From the NCBI GenBank assembly GCA_964430295.1, contig CAYSEV010000011.1, positions 1 to 36,628 of the forward strand: a stretch of 36,628 nucleotides of DNA, given 5' to 3'. Source of the DNA: CAYGFH01 sp964430295. GTDB lineage: Bacteria > Patescibacteriota > Microgenomatia > UBA10105 > UBA927. Under the pieces are notes generated by a model. It was not told the DNA's origin, searched no databases, and saw only the letters and a program-made list of their open reading frames with translations. The position numbers and the translations under genes were made by a program. Shown here piece after piece: positions 16,655-23,768 of the stretch (position 1 is its first letter; each line of letters starts with the position of its first letter).

Positions 16655-17674
16655 ATGAACACCATTGCAGGTCTTGATATCGGTTCTCACACAATAAAAC
16701 TAATTGAACTTGCTCGTGAAGGAGATCAGGTAGCACTTGTTTCAGCCGGTAGTATCCCAATGCCCATCAAGTCAATATCTAGCACACAGCAGTCAGACAT
16801 AGAAACTGTCGCTGTGTCAATTAAACAACTGATGCAAAGCACGGGTACAAAAACTCGTACGGTAAATATAGCGCTTCCGGAGTCAAAAGTATTTACTAGA
16901 GTTATAGAAGTGCCTCAATTATCCCCACGCGAACTTAACAGTGCCATAAAATGGGAAGCAGAACAATATATTCCCCTTCCACTGGATCAGGTAAATGTGG
17001 ATTTCACAGTACTCAGTGATGGAAAATCAACAGGAGCAAAAAAAATGGAAGTATTGCTTGTTGCAGCACCAAAGGCGCTTATAGATAGGTATGTTTCCAT
17101 ACTGGAATTGGCGGAATTAAATGTTATAGCTGCGGAAACGGAAATTATTGCAACATCTCGGGCTATCGGCAGATCACTACCAAATGTAAAAACAGTCATG
17201 ATTATATCGCTTGGCGCGCAATCTTCTGATATCGCTATTTTACGTTCCGGGGTCCTTATGTTCACAAGATCCGTAAGTGCAGGTGGAGAGGCTATTACAA
17301 GGGCCATTGCCCAAAATTTAGATTTTACGGTAGCTCAAGCTGAAGAATATAAGCGTGCGTACGGACTACAACAGGATAAACTTGAAGGTAAAATTACAGC
17401 CGCGGCTAAACCCATTATGGATACTATCATTCAGGAAGTTAAACGAGCTATGGCATTTTATTCTGAAAAATATAAAGAGGAACATATCGATACGGTTATA
17501 TTAAGCGGTGGGACCTCAAGATTGCCGGGTATGGTTATTTATTTAGCTCAGGCACTCAATTGTGAAGTTCAATTGGCGAACCCATGGGTCGGAATAGCAA
17601 AAGATGCGCGATTTAATGTGCTCAATACAGAGGGCGCGAATTTCAGCATAGCAGTTGGCCTCGCGCTTCGCTGA
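16655..17674 (+). CDS. pilM: Type IV pilus assembly protein PilM (actin-like)
   Basis: A cytoplasmic actin/FtsA-fold protein of 339 residues that binds nucleotide and the N-terminal tail of PilN, linking the motor to the alignment complex. Visible motifs are phosphate loop 1 IAGLDIGSHTIKLIEL (4-19), the PilM block LSPRELNSAIKWEAEQYIPLP, phosphate loop 2 IISLGAQSSDIAIL, and the adenosine motif ILSGGTSRLPGM. It is followed within 15 nt by pilN and then pilO, the conserved MNO order. No PilP or PilQ gene follows, as expected where there is no outer membrane. Confidence 0.95.
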   Translation: MNTIAGLDIGSHTIKLIELAREGDQVALVSAGSIPMPIKSISSTQQSDIETVAVSIKQLMQSTGTKTRTVNIALPESKVFTRVIEVPQLSPRELNSAIKWEAEQYIPLPLDQVNVDFTVLSDGKSTGAKKMEVLLVAAPKALIDRYVSILELAELNVIAAETEIIATSRAIGRSLPNVKTVMIISLGAQSSDIAILRSGVLMFTRSVSAGGEAITRAIAQNLDFTVAQAEEYKRAYGLQQDKLEGKITAAAKPIMDTIIQEVKRAMAFYSEKYKEEHIDTVILSGGTSRLPGMVIYLAQALNCEVQLANPWVGIAKDARFNVLNTEGANFSIAVGLALR

Positions 17675-17689
17675 TCTTTTTTTGACAGT

Positions 17690-18247
17690 ATGCCTGCAAA
17701 CCAACACAATATTAATTTAATCCGCACAAAATCAGATACATCCTCACAAATTGAGGCTATAGAGTCTAGTGTCAGAAAAACCAGCACGACAGCACTTATT
17801 ATTTTTTTGTGTATATCGGTAATTGTCGGCAGTGTGTATGGATTGTATTTTTATAAGGAAAATTCGCAAGAAGTGCAAAAAGCAGAGTTGATAAGTCGTG
17901 TAAATTCTCTCAAAAATAAAGAGGCATATCTGCTTGCGATAAAAGACCGCACAAAAACCGTCGAAAAAGTTATGGGTAATCAGAAGCCTTGGGTTCAAAT
18001 GTTGGATTTAGTAAATACGTTTGCTGCACCTCCAAATTTGACATCTATTACAGTTGATGAACAGGATAAGATTGCTATAACGCTCAGAGCAGCATCACTG
18101 GAAGATGTATTATCCACAGTCAAAAGTATACAGTCATACGTAGAAACAAATAAAATAAAAAATCCGCAGCTAGTTTCCTTTCAGATTACTAAAACTGAAC
18201 AATATGAACTTTCCATATCGTTTTATGCGGTTTTTTCAAATATATGA
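17690..18247 (+). CDS. pilN: PilN-like pilus alignment protein
   Basis: A bitopic inner-membrane protein of 185 residues. The cytoplasmic tail has NINLIRTK (9-16), a variant of the INLLP motif that PilN inserts into PilM. One membrane helix follows (about 34-54, ALIIFLCISVIVGSVYGLYF), then a coiled-coil stretch (SQEVQKAELISRVNSLKNKEAYLLAIKDR) and a small ferredoxin-like domain. Identification rests on this architecture and the position between pilM and the pilO-like gene; primary sequence is weakly conserved in this family. The stop overlaps the next ATG (ATGA). Confidence 0.85.
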   Translation: MPANQHNINLIRTKSDTSSQIEAIESSVRKTSTTALIIFLCISVIVGSVYGLYFYKENSQEVQKAELISRVNSLKNKEAYLLAIKDRTKTVEKVMGNQKPWVQMLDLVNTFAAPPNLTSITVDEQDKIAITLRAASLEDVLSTVKSIQSYVETNKIKNPQLVSFQITKTEQYELSISFYAVFSNI

Positions 18248-19002
18248 ACTCGTATAAAAAATACATACGTAAATATCAGGGTCTAGCTATATCCCTCGGT
18301 GTAATTATTGTTGTCGTCCTTTGCGTCTTTTTCGGCTTATTGCCTGCTGTCACAAAAATTAAAGAAATGAGAGCAAGCGTGTCTGATTTATCATCTCAGG
18401 TATCTGTATTGCAACAAAAAGCAGCGATTTTGGAATCCATAGATGAGGAAACATATAAAAATTATCTTGCTGATTTGGCACTTGCAGTACCAACGGATAA
18501 ATCACTTACCTCATTATTTTCGACAATAGACGGATTAAGCAGGGAAACAGGTGTAACACTATCTGATTTTACACTTTCAAGACCGGGAACAATTGCCACA
18601 GAGTCCGCCAAGAGGCTTTCAAATGATGAACGTAAGTTAGGGAGTAGTTTATTGCCGTTTACCTTAACGGTTACGGGCACCTATGAGCAGATTCGTAAAT
18701 TTGTAGAATACGCCGTGTCAGTTCGTCGTTTTTTCCGTATACGATATTTTTCCATAAGTTTTGATGAAAAGAAGGAAACTATCTCCGTTCATATGGGTAT
18801 GGATGCATACTACGCTCCGCTCCCTACAAACTTAGGTTCGGCTTCACAATCGGTCGAAGGGATAACACAAAGTGATCAGTCTGTCATAGAAAAAGTCATG
18901 GGGATGGCAGTGTTAGGGAGGGAAAATGATCGCCCGGTTCAAACGGACAATTGGGGCACGACTGTGCCGGCTGCTCCACGGGAAGATCCGTTCAGCTTAT
19001 AA
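18244..19002 (+). CDS. pilO: PilO-like pilus alignment protein
   Basis: The 252-residue protein has a short cytoplasmic N terminus, one membrane helix (about 16-36, LAISLGVIIVVVLCVFFGLL), a coiled coil (IKEMRASVSDLSSQVSVLQQ) and a periplasm-type alpha/beta domain, with FTLTVTGTYEQIRKFVEYAVS matching the PilO core. It should pair with PilN through the coiled coils. The C-terminal 40 residues are low-complexity and polar. ATG overlaps the pilN stop, and the 3' end overlaps trmD by 11 bases. It is the last pilus gene in the window. Confidence 0.83.
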   Translation: MNSYKKYIRKYQGLAISLGVIIVVVLCVFFGLLPAVTKIKEMRASVSDLSSQVSVLQQKAAILESIDEETYKNYLADLALAVPTDKSLTSLFSTIDGLSRETGVTLSDFTLSRPGTIATESAKRLSNDERKLGSSLLPFTLTVTGTYEQIRKFVEYAVSVRRFFRIRYFSISFDEKKETISVHMGMDAYYAPLPTNLGSASQSVEGITQSDQSVIEKVMGMAVLGRENDRPVQTDNWGTTVPAAPREDPFSL

Positions 19003-19672
19003 GATCCGGTCTGTTTTTTTGAGTTTTCTTCACAGCTTGTTCTTTTCTCCATGTTTCTATTTGCTTATGGTTTCCTCCAAGAAGTACTGTCGGAACAGAC
19101 ATTCCATTGTAGACCTCTGGTCTGGTGTATTGCGGATGTTCAAGCATACGAGGATTTTGTGAAAATGATTCGTCTACAGTTGCAACCGCCTTCGATAATG
19201 TTCCTGGAAGTAATCGTACAATGCTGTCTATCAGGACCATAGCCGGTATCTCACCACCCGTCATAATATAATCACCGATAGATATTACCCGATCAACCAG
19301 AGAAAATATTCTGGCATCTACTCCCTCATAATGACCGCAAATGAGAATAATATTTTCACAAGAAGAAAGTGTAGTTGCATCAGATTGCCTGTATGGTGTC
19401 CCTGATGCGTCAAGAAGGATCGTATGGGTGTCTCCAGTGCACTGTTTTTTTGCATATTGTATAGCTCTATCCATAACATCAACTCGAAGAACCATGCCAT
19501 GTCCACCACCATATGGATGATCATCTACTGTCTTATATGAGTCGCTCGCAAAATCGCGCAATTGTATATAGGAAATCCCAACTGTTTTTCTTTTGATTGC
19601 CCTGGCAATAATAGAGGTTGAAAATACAGATTCAAATAATTCAGGAAACAACGTAATAACCTGTATATGCAT
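18992..19672 (-). CDS. trmD: tRNA (guanine-N1-)-methyltransferase (position 37)
   Basis: This SPOUT-fold dimer methylates G37 next to the anticodon of tRNAs reading CNN codons, preventing +1 frameshifts. The 226 residues are standard for the catalytic domain with a short C-terminal part. Motifs are ITLFPELFES near the start, DDHPYGGGHGMVLR, ICGHYEGVDARI, the SAM-binding knot loop SIGDYIMTGGEIPAMVLID, and HPQYTRPEVYNGMSVP near the end. It is the last gene of a minus-strand string with rpsP and khpA, a widespread bacterial arrangement. It runs convergent to the pilO-like gene. Confidence 0.97.
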   Translation of the reverse strand: MHIQVITLFPELFESVFSTSIIARAIKRKTVGISYIQLRDFASDSYKTVDDHPYGGGHGMVLRVDVMDRAIQYAKKQCTGDTHTILLDASGTPYRQSDATTLSSCENIILICGHYEGVDARIFSLVDRVISIGDYIMTGGEIPAMVLIDSIVRLLPGTLSKAVATVDESFSQNPRMLEHPQYTRPEVYNGMSVPTVLLGGNHKQIETWRKEQAVKKTQKNRPDLIS

Positions 19673-19708
19673 AAAAATAAAACGAAATAGTTGAGGATAC
19701 TATATACG

Positions 19709-19960
19709 TTATTCTGTTACTGGCTTTTCCGGTTCTGCTATGACTACATCAACATAGGTTTGTTCTTTTGTAGCCATGAGCTTAATAATATCTCGAAGTG
19801 CTTTAATAATTCGCCCACTCTTTCCAATAATCTTACCAATGTCTTCAGCGTTTGCATGAATAGTCAAAATGGTGCTATCTCCGTCTCGTGCATCATCTAC
19901 AACGATATCTTCCGGATGATCAACGAGCTTCTGAAGGATATAAATAAGCGTATCTTTCAT
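19709..19960 (-). CDS. khpA: KH-domain RNA-binding protein KhpA
   Basis: A small 83-residue protein consisting of one type II KH domain with the RNA-binding GxxG loop in IGKIIGKSGRIIKALR (41-56). KhpA proteins act with KhpB/Jag or alone on mRNAs linked to cell envelope and division; the role here is unknown. It starts three bases after rpsP and precedes trmD, the usual rpsP-khpA-trmD context. The C terminus (VIAEPEKPVTE) is a short charged tail. Confidence 0.95.
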   Translation of the reverse strand: MKDTLIYILQKLVDHPEDIVVDDARDGDSTILTIHANAEDIGKIIGKSGRIIKALRDIIKLMATKEQTYVDVVIAEPEKPVTE

Positions 19961-19963
19961 GAT

Positions 19964-20188
19964 TTATTTAAGAAGTTCTGATACTTTCGCAGAAACCTGT
20001 GCGCCAACACTTACCCAATATTCAACACGTTTTTTATCTATTTTAACCTGTGCTGGTTTCACGAGTGGATTATAGTAACCCAATACTTCAACGTTTTTAC
20101 CATCACGCCTCTTTCCCTCTTCGATTGCAACGATTCGGTAAGATTTTCGATTTTTTGTGCCTGTTTGTGAAAGTCGTATCTTTAACAT
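19964..20188 (-). CDS. rpsP: Small ribosomal subunit protein bS16
   Basis: The 74-residue protein MLKIRLSQTGTKNRKSYRIV... with GYYNPL and KIDKKRVEYWVSVGAQVS is a compact bS16, slightly shorter than the 80-90 residues usual elsewhere. I chose ATG 20188; the frame is open to 20302, but that extra part lies within rnc and is not ribosomal-protein-like. A promoter fits exactly before this ATG, so rpsP, khpA and trmD may be transcribed separately from rnc. Confidence 0.97.
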   Translation of the reverse strand: MLKIRLSQTGTKNRKSYRIVAIEEGKRRDGKNVEVLGYYNPLVKPAQVKIDKKRVEYWVSVGAQVSAKVSELLK

Positions 20189-20195
20189 AGGGTTA

Positions 20196-20224
20196 ATAAT
20201 ATCATGTTTTGCCCAGCTTCTCAA
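20196..20224 (-). promoter_or_regulatory. Predicted promoter of rpsP (leaderless)
   Basis: On the minus strand TTGAGA (20224-20219), a 17-nt spacer and TATTAT (20201-20196) lie in the 3' end of rnc, 7 nt before the rpsP ATG at 20188. The spacing matches the other predicted leaderless promoters of the window. Confidence 0.5.
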
Positions 20225-20891
20225 GCGCGAAGTGAGCTGCAGCCTGCTCTGCCTCCTGTTTTGATTTGCCTTCGCCGGACCCCAGGAGTGTTGTCCCAAC
20301 ACTTACCTGAATCCAAAATGTCTTGGCATGATCAGGTCCTTCGCTTTTTACTACATGATACGTAGGAGAAATACGGGATTCCTGTTGAATAATTTCCTGC
20401 AAAAGACTCTTATAATCAATATAACTTCGTTTATCTATAATATCTTTTGTTTTTGGAAATAAGTACGTTGTTAAGAACTTTTTTGCAGCACCTATACCCT
20501 GATCCAAAAATAATGCACCAAGTAGCGCCTCAAAACAATCAGCCAACAGTGATGGATTTGCACGTCCGCCTGATGCTTCTTCACCATGACTCAATTTAAG
20601 TACGTCACCAAGCTGTAACGTTTTTGCTGTTTCGGCCAAACTGTTTGTTTTAACGAGCGATGACCTAATGTTCGTAAGTGTCCCTTCCGGATATTCAGGA
20701 TAGGTTTCATACAGAAAGTGGGATGTTAAAAACGATAACACCGCATCACCCAAAAATTCAAGACGCTCGTTGGATATTTTTATATGCTTTGCTTCATTCA
20801 AATATGATCTGTGGATAAATGCCCTCTCAAGAATAGTTTTATCAGAGAATGTTACACCAATTGTTCGTTCAAGATCTTCCAGTGTGATCAT
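20202..20891 (-). CDS. rnc: Ribonuclease III
   Basis: A homodimeric endonuclease of 229 residues that cuts double-stranded RNA, including rRNA precursors. The catalytic domain shows the signature NERLEFLGDAVLSFL (about 41-55) and the second acidic cluster DCFEALLGALFLDQG, providing the Mg-binding Glu/Asp residues. A dsRNA-binding domain follows (YKSLLQEIIQQES ... GSGEGKSKQEAEQAAAHFALEKL). The ATG overlaps the nusB stop. It belongs to the rpmF-nusB-rnc-rpsP RNA-processing and ribosome string. Confidence 0.97.
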   Translation of the reverse strand: MITLEDLERTIGVTFSDKTILERAFIHRSYLNEAKHIKISNERLEFLGDAVLSFLTSHFLYETYPEYPEGTLTNIRSSLVKTNSLAETAKTLQLGDVLKLSHGEEASGGRANPSLLADCFEALLGALFLDQGIGAAKKFLTTYLFPKTKDIIDKRSYIDYKSLLQEIIQQESRISPTYHVVKSEGPDHAKTFWIQVSVGTTLLGSGEGKSKQEAEQAAAHFALEKLGKT

Positions 20892-21241
20892 GATAACTCC
20901 TTTAAAATGCTCCCAAGAACGCCATTTATAAATTTGGGACTATTTTCATTACCATATGCTTTCGCAAGCTCAACAGCCTCATCTATCAACACCTTTGGTG
21001 GCTCAGACTTTGTTATGGTTAGTTCATATGTGGCAAGTCTCAAAATCGCTAAATCTACTTTAGCGATCTTCTCGAGAGGCCATTCAGTGGCGGACTTTTG
21101 GATACGTGCATCAATGGCATCCCTTTGTGAGAGAATGTCGGAAACATCGGCATCAGATTGAGTTTCTGAGAAGCTTGCGGAAAACAGTTTCTGCATCAGC
21201 GTCACCCGACGTTGGTGTCGTGGATCATTGGAAGTTTTCAT
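20888..21241 (-). CDS. nusB: Transcription antitermination factor NusB
   Basis: A 117-residue all-helical RNA-binding protein, short for the family (about 130-140). It begins SNDPRHQRRVTLMQKLFSASF and ends with the diagnostic ILRLATYELTITKSEPPKVLIDEAVELAKAYGNENSPKFINGVLGSI. It forms the boxA-binding complex with NusE during rRNA transcription. The stop overlaps the rnc start (ATGA). Upstream, between nusB and rpmF, is an inverted repeat that could be an operator or RNA structure. Confidence 0.95.
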   Translation of the reverse strand: MKTSNDPRHQRRVTLMQKLFSASFSETQSDADVSDILSQRDAIDARIQKSATEWPLEKIAKVDLAILRLATYELTITKSEPPKVLIDEAVELAKAYGNENSPKFINGVLGSILKELS

Positions 21242-21257
21242 GTACTGCTAGTCTGGT

Positions 21258-21292
21258 GTGTCAATGCATCAAGGTATCAATGGTATTGACAC
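21258..21292. repeat. Inverted repeat between rpmF and nusB
   Basis: GTGTCAAT (21258-21265) and ATTGACAC (21285-21292) are perfect 8-nt inverted arms separated by 19 nt. A third TTTGACAC follows at 21301-21308, making a direct repeat with the right arm. There is no U-run, so it is not an intrinsic terminator. It may be a protein-binding site or a hairpin in the rpmF-nusB transcript. Function unknown. Confidence 0.5.
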
Positions 21293-21312
21293 GCTGACGC
21301 TTTGACACGGGA

Positions 21313-21510
21313 TTACTTTTTTACAGCTTTAGATGCTTTTTTTATGACTGCTTTGCCATTATAAAAGCCACACGCACTGCATACGGTATGAGGTATGCGA
21401 AGTACACCACAGTTTGGACATCGATCCAGTCCGATTGCAGTAAGCTTTATGGAAGCCTTTCGTTTGCCTCCGCGCCTTGTACTATGTCTTCTTTTTGGTA
21501 ATGGGGCCAT
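21313..21510 (-). CDS. rpmF: Large ribosomal subunit protein bL32, zinc-binding form
   Basis: A 65-residue ribosomal protein. MAPLPKRRHSTRRGGKRKA is the usual basic N terminus (MAVPKRRTS type), followed by a zinc ribbon with CPNC and CSAC. The C terminus is a Lys/Ala tail. I chose ATG 21510; the frame extends to 21540, but the added residues are hydrophobic and not L32-like. It lies 47 nt after recG on the minus strand and before nusB. Confidence 0.95.
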   Translation of the reverse strand: MAPLPKRRHSTRRGGKRKASIKLTAIGLDRCPNCGVLRIPHTVCSACGFYNGKAVIKKASKAVKK

Positions 21511-21557
21511 ATGCGTTATAAAACAAAAAACAAACCACAATAGCCATCTACTGTGAT

Positions 21558-23597
21558 TTAATCCTGTCGTATGGTTTCTATTTTACTCTTTTTTACGAGT
21601 TCTCTCAAGAGGGAAAGATCAGATAGATCCGGATCCTTGTCTGTTATCAATTTTACGGCCTCATAGGTGTTATTTACGGATGTCACATCCATATAGGAGG
21701 CAATCTTCATAGACCCTACTCCGTGTTGAGCGCTTCCCAGTATATCTCCAGGACCTCGAAGTTTCATATCAACTTCAGAGAGCTCCGCCCCATCGTACAT
21801 GGTTTCCATGGCTTTGAGCCTCGTAATGGATTCAGATTGCGTTGCGGTAGTAAACAACAGACAGTATGATTCCTTTTCACTTCTGCCTACGCGTCCCCGA
21901 AGCTGGTGTAGTTGTCCGAGTCCAAACCGCTCACTGCCTTCAATGACGATAATTGTCGCATTAGGGATGTCGATGCCAACCTCAACAACAGGCGTGGCTA
22001 CCAATATATCAAACTCATGATCTCTGAATTGCTGCAATATCGTTGTCTTTTCGCTCGCTGTAAGCTTACCGTGTATAAGTCCTAATGTGAGCGTAGGAAA
22101 TACCTTTTTAAGTTGTTCAAATTCGGTTTTGACGGCCTTTACCTCGGAAAAGTTCTCTGAATCTTCGATAAGGGGGCAAACAACAAATGCCTGTGTGCGA
22201 AGTTGTGTTATCTGTTTAGAGATCCATTCATACGCATTTGATCGTTTTTGGGATCCAACGACCCATGTTTTTACCCGTTTTCTGCCGCTTGGCATCGTTT
22301 TGAGCCTACTTATATCAAGTGTGCCAAAAACCGTTTTTGCAAGCGTTCGAGGGATTGGAGTTGCGGTCATCGTAAGCAGATGCGGAATGGTAGCTGATTT
22401 TGTGGCTATATCCGTTAATTTTGAACGCTGCTTTACCCCAAACCTGTGCTGCTCATCAATAATCACAAGTCCGAGATTGGTAAAGTGTACATCATCAGAG
22501 AGAACAGCATGTGTCCCAATGGTAATGGTTGCGGGTGTGCGGTCTTTGGTATTGCCTGTCATAAGACGGATATCTACGCCACTGGTGCCAAGAACCGCTG
22601 TGAGTGATTTGTAATGTTGTTCCGCCAGAATTTGAGTCGGCGCTAACAGAACAGACTGTAACTTATTTTGAAATGCGATATACATGGCAATAGCTGCAAC
22701 TATTGTTTTTCCTGATCCCACATCCCCTTCAAGAAGTCTGTTCATTGGTGTGGTTTTAGCCATGTCTTGTGTAATATCGCCAATTGCAGCAATCTGGTCA
22801 TCAGTCAGTGTAAATGGAAGAGATTTGATTATCGTATCAAGTTTTTTTTGTGTTATGGTACATGAAACTGCATTTGTAGTTTCCAGTCTTTCCTTTTTTT
22901 GTGCATACGCACGCAGTTGAAGTATAAGAAGTTCATCAAACGCTAATCTTTTTTTTGCTTCATCAGCCTGACGTATATTTTCTGGAAAATGGATATGAAA
23001 AAGCGCATCATATAAATTTGGTAGATTGTACTCTTTTCGAATGTAGTCAGGCAGCGGATCTTCAAGAATTGGTTGGAGAGTCTCAAGTAAAAAATGAATC
23101 CTACCCCGCATCCACTTGGATGATAATCCGGCGGTTTCAGGGTAAATAGGCACCAAGCGACCTGTATGAAGTGAATCTATTCCTTCATCATGTATAACTT
23201 CATATTGCGGTGCATTCAGAACGAGTTTATGGTTAAACCACGAGACTTGTCCTGATAATCTGACTGTATATCCCGGGAGTATGACAGAACGTAAAAATGG
23301 CTGATTAAACCAAATGACAGATAATTTCCCTGTTTCATCAGTAACTTTTGCTTCCTGAAGTCTTTTTCCATTTTTTGTGATAAATGCACTAAACGTCTGG
23401 ATCTGTGCCTGAATTGTGACTGTTTCACCCGGCTGAATATGGGCAATTTTTGATACAAGAGAAAAATCATCATATCGAAATGGAATGTGATAGAGGAAAT
23501 CACGAACGGTTTCTACGCCAAGTAGCGCAAGTTTTTCTCCCATAGACGGACCAACCCGAGGGATAAAACGAATAGGAGTATCAAGCGTCAAATCCAT
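21558..23597 (-). CDS. recG: ATP-dependent DNA helicase RecG
   Basis: RecG remodels stalled replication forks and Holliday junctions. The 679 residues are full length. The N-terminal wedge/OB part (about 1-240) includes PIRFIPRVGPSMGEKLALLG and the OB block GETVTIQAQIQ. Helicase motifs follow: Walker A LLEGDVGSGKT, DEQHRFGVKQR (DEQH box), TMTATPIPRTLA, VATPVVEVGIDIPNA, QLRGRVGRSE, and the RecG-specific KLRGPGDILGSAQHG. Start ATG 23597 has a strong extended -10 element 6 nt upstream and no Shine-Dalgarno sequence. It follows tyrS and the 34-residue ORF, with a palindromic repeat in between. Confidence 0.97.
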   Translation of the reverse strand: MDLTLDTPIRFIPRVGPSMGEKLALLGVETVRDFLYHIPFRYDDFSLVSKIAHIQPGETVTIQAQIQTFSAFITKNGKRLQEAKVTDETGKLSVIWFNQPFLRSVILPGYTVRLSGQVSWFNHKLVLNAPQYEVIHDEGIDSLHTGRLVPIYPETAGLSSKWMRGRIHFLLETLQPILEDPLPDYIRKEYNLPNLYDALFHIHFPENIRQADEAKKRLAFDELLILQLRAYAQKKERLETTNAVSCTITQKKLDTIIKSLPFTLTDDQIAAIGDITQDMAKTTPMNRLLEGDVGSGKTIVAAIAMYIAFQNKLQSVLLAPTQILAEQHYKSLTAVLGTSGVDIRLMTGNTKDRTPATITIGTHAVLSDDVHFTNLGLVIIDEQHRFGVKQRSKLTDIATKSATIPHLLTMTATPIPRTLAKTVFGTLDISRLKTMPSGRKRVKTWVVGSQKRSNAYEWISKQITQLRTQAFVVCPLIEDSENFSEVKAVKTEFEQLKKVFPTLTLGLIHGKLTASEKTTILQQFRDHEFDILVATPVVEVGIDIPNATIIVIEGSERFGLGQLHQLRGRVGRSEKESYCLLFTTATQSESITRLKAMETMYDGAELSEVDMKLRGPGDILGSAQHGVGSMKIASYMDVTSVNNTYEAVKLITDKDPDLSDLSLLRELVKKSKIETIRQD

Positions 23598-23603
23598 GCT
23601 TCA

Positions 23604-23612
23604 ATTATAGCA
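23604..23612 (-). promoter_or_regulatory. Predicted extended -10 promoter of recG (leaderless)
   Basis: The minus strand reads TGCTATAAT, a perfect extended -10 element (23612-23604), followed by 6 nt and ATG 23597. The -35 region is poor, as is common when TGn is present. It suggests recG and genes after it are expressed independently of the T-box upstream. Confidence 0.55.
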
Positions 23613-23634
23613 AGTATTCCGTCTTTTTTTTGTC

Positions 23635-23654
23635 ATTCCCGCGAAGGCGGGAAT
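23635..23654. repeat. REP-like palindrome, copy 1
   Basis: ATTCCCGC, loop GAAG, GCGGGAAT, preceded by GTC and followed by C. The 24-nt unit GTC-palindrome-C is repeated exactly at 30748-30771. It is GC-rich against an AT-rich background and lies 8 nt after the 34-residue ORF and before recG. A T-run lies on the wrong side for a terminator on either strand. It resembles widely scattered REP-like palindromes. Confidence 0.8.
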
Positions 23655-23662
23655 CCAAGTGT

Positions 23663-23767
23663 TTATCGAAGTGAAAGTAATGGCAAAAATGATGATGCTA
23701 TCAATGCAATGGAGGATACCACTATAATCACCTTCCATAACTTTTCATGTTTTCGAAAGAAATTCAT
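23663..23767 (-). CDS. 34-residue single-span membrane peptide
   Basis: ATG 23767 opens MNFFRKHEKLWKVIIVV, continuing SSIALIASSFLPLLSLR to a TAA at 23665-23663. A short basic N terminus (FRKHEKLWK) is followed by one hydrophobic helix of about 20 residues, giving a predicted N-in orientation. The start is one base beyond the tyrS stop, implying translational coupling. I recall similar short FFxKHEK peptides in Patescibacteria genomes, but this is memory and not a search result. Function unknown. Coding status is supported by the tight junction and membrane-protein composition. Confidence 0.6.
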   Translation of the reverse strand: MNFFRKHEKLWKVIIVVSSIALIASSFLPLLSLR

Positions 23768-23768
23768 A

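Noticed and set aside
17680..17689. TTGACA next to the pilN start as promoter
   Set aside because: It ends three bases before the ATG, so it could only drive transcription from inside pilN; no suitable -10 box was looked for there and it is probably chance.
19003..19022. T-run after the pilO-like gene as intrinsic terminator
   Set aside because: Seven T residues are present, but I found no stable stem before them.
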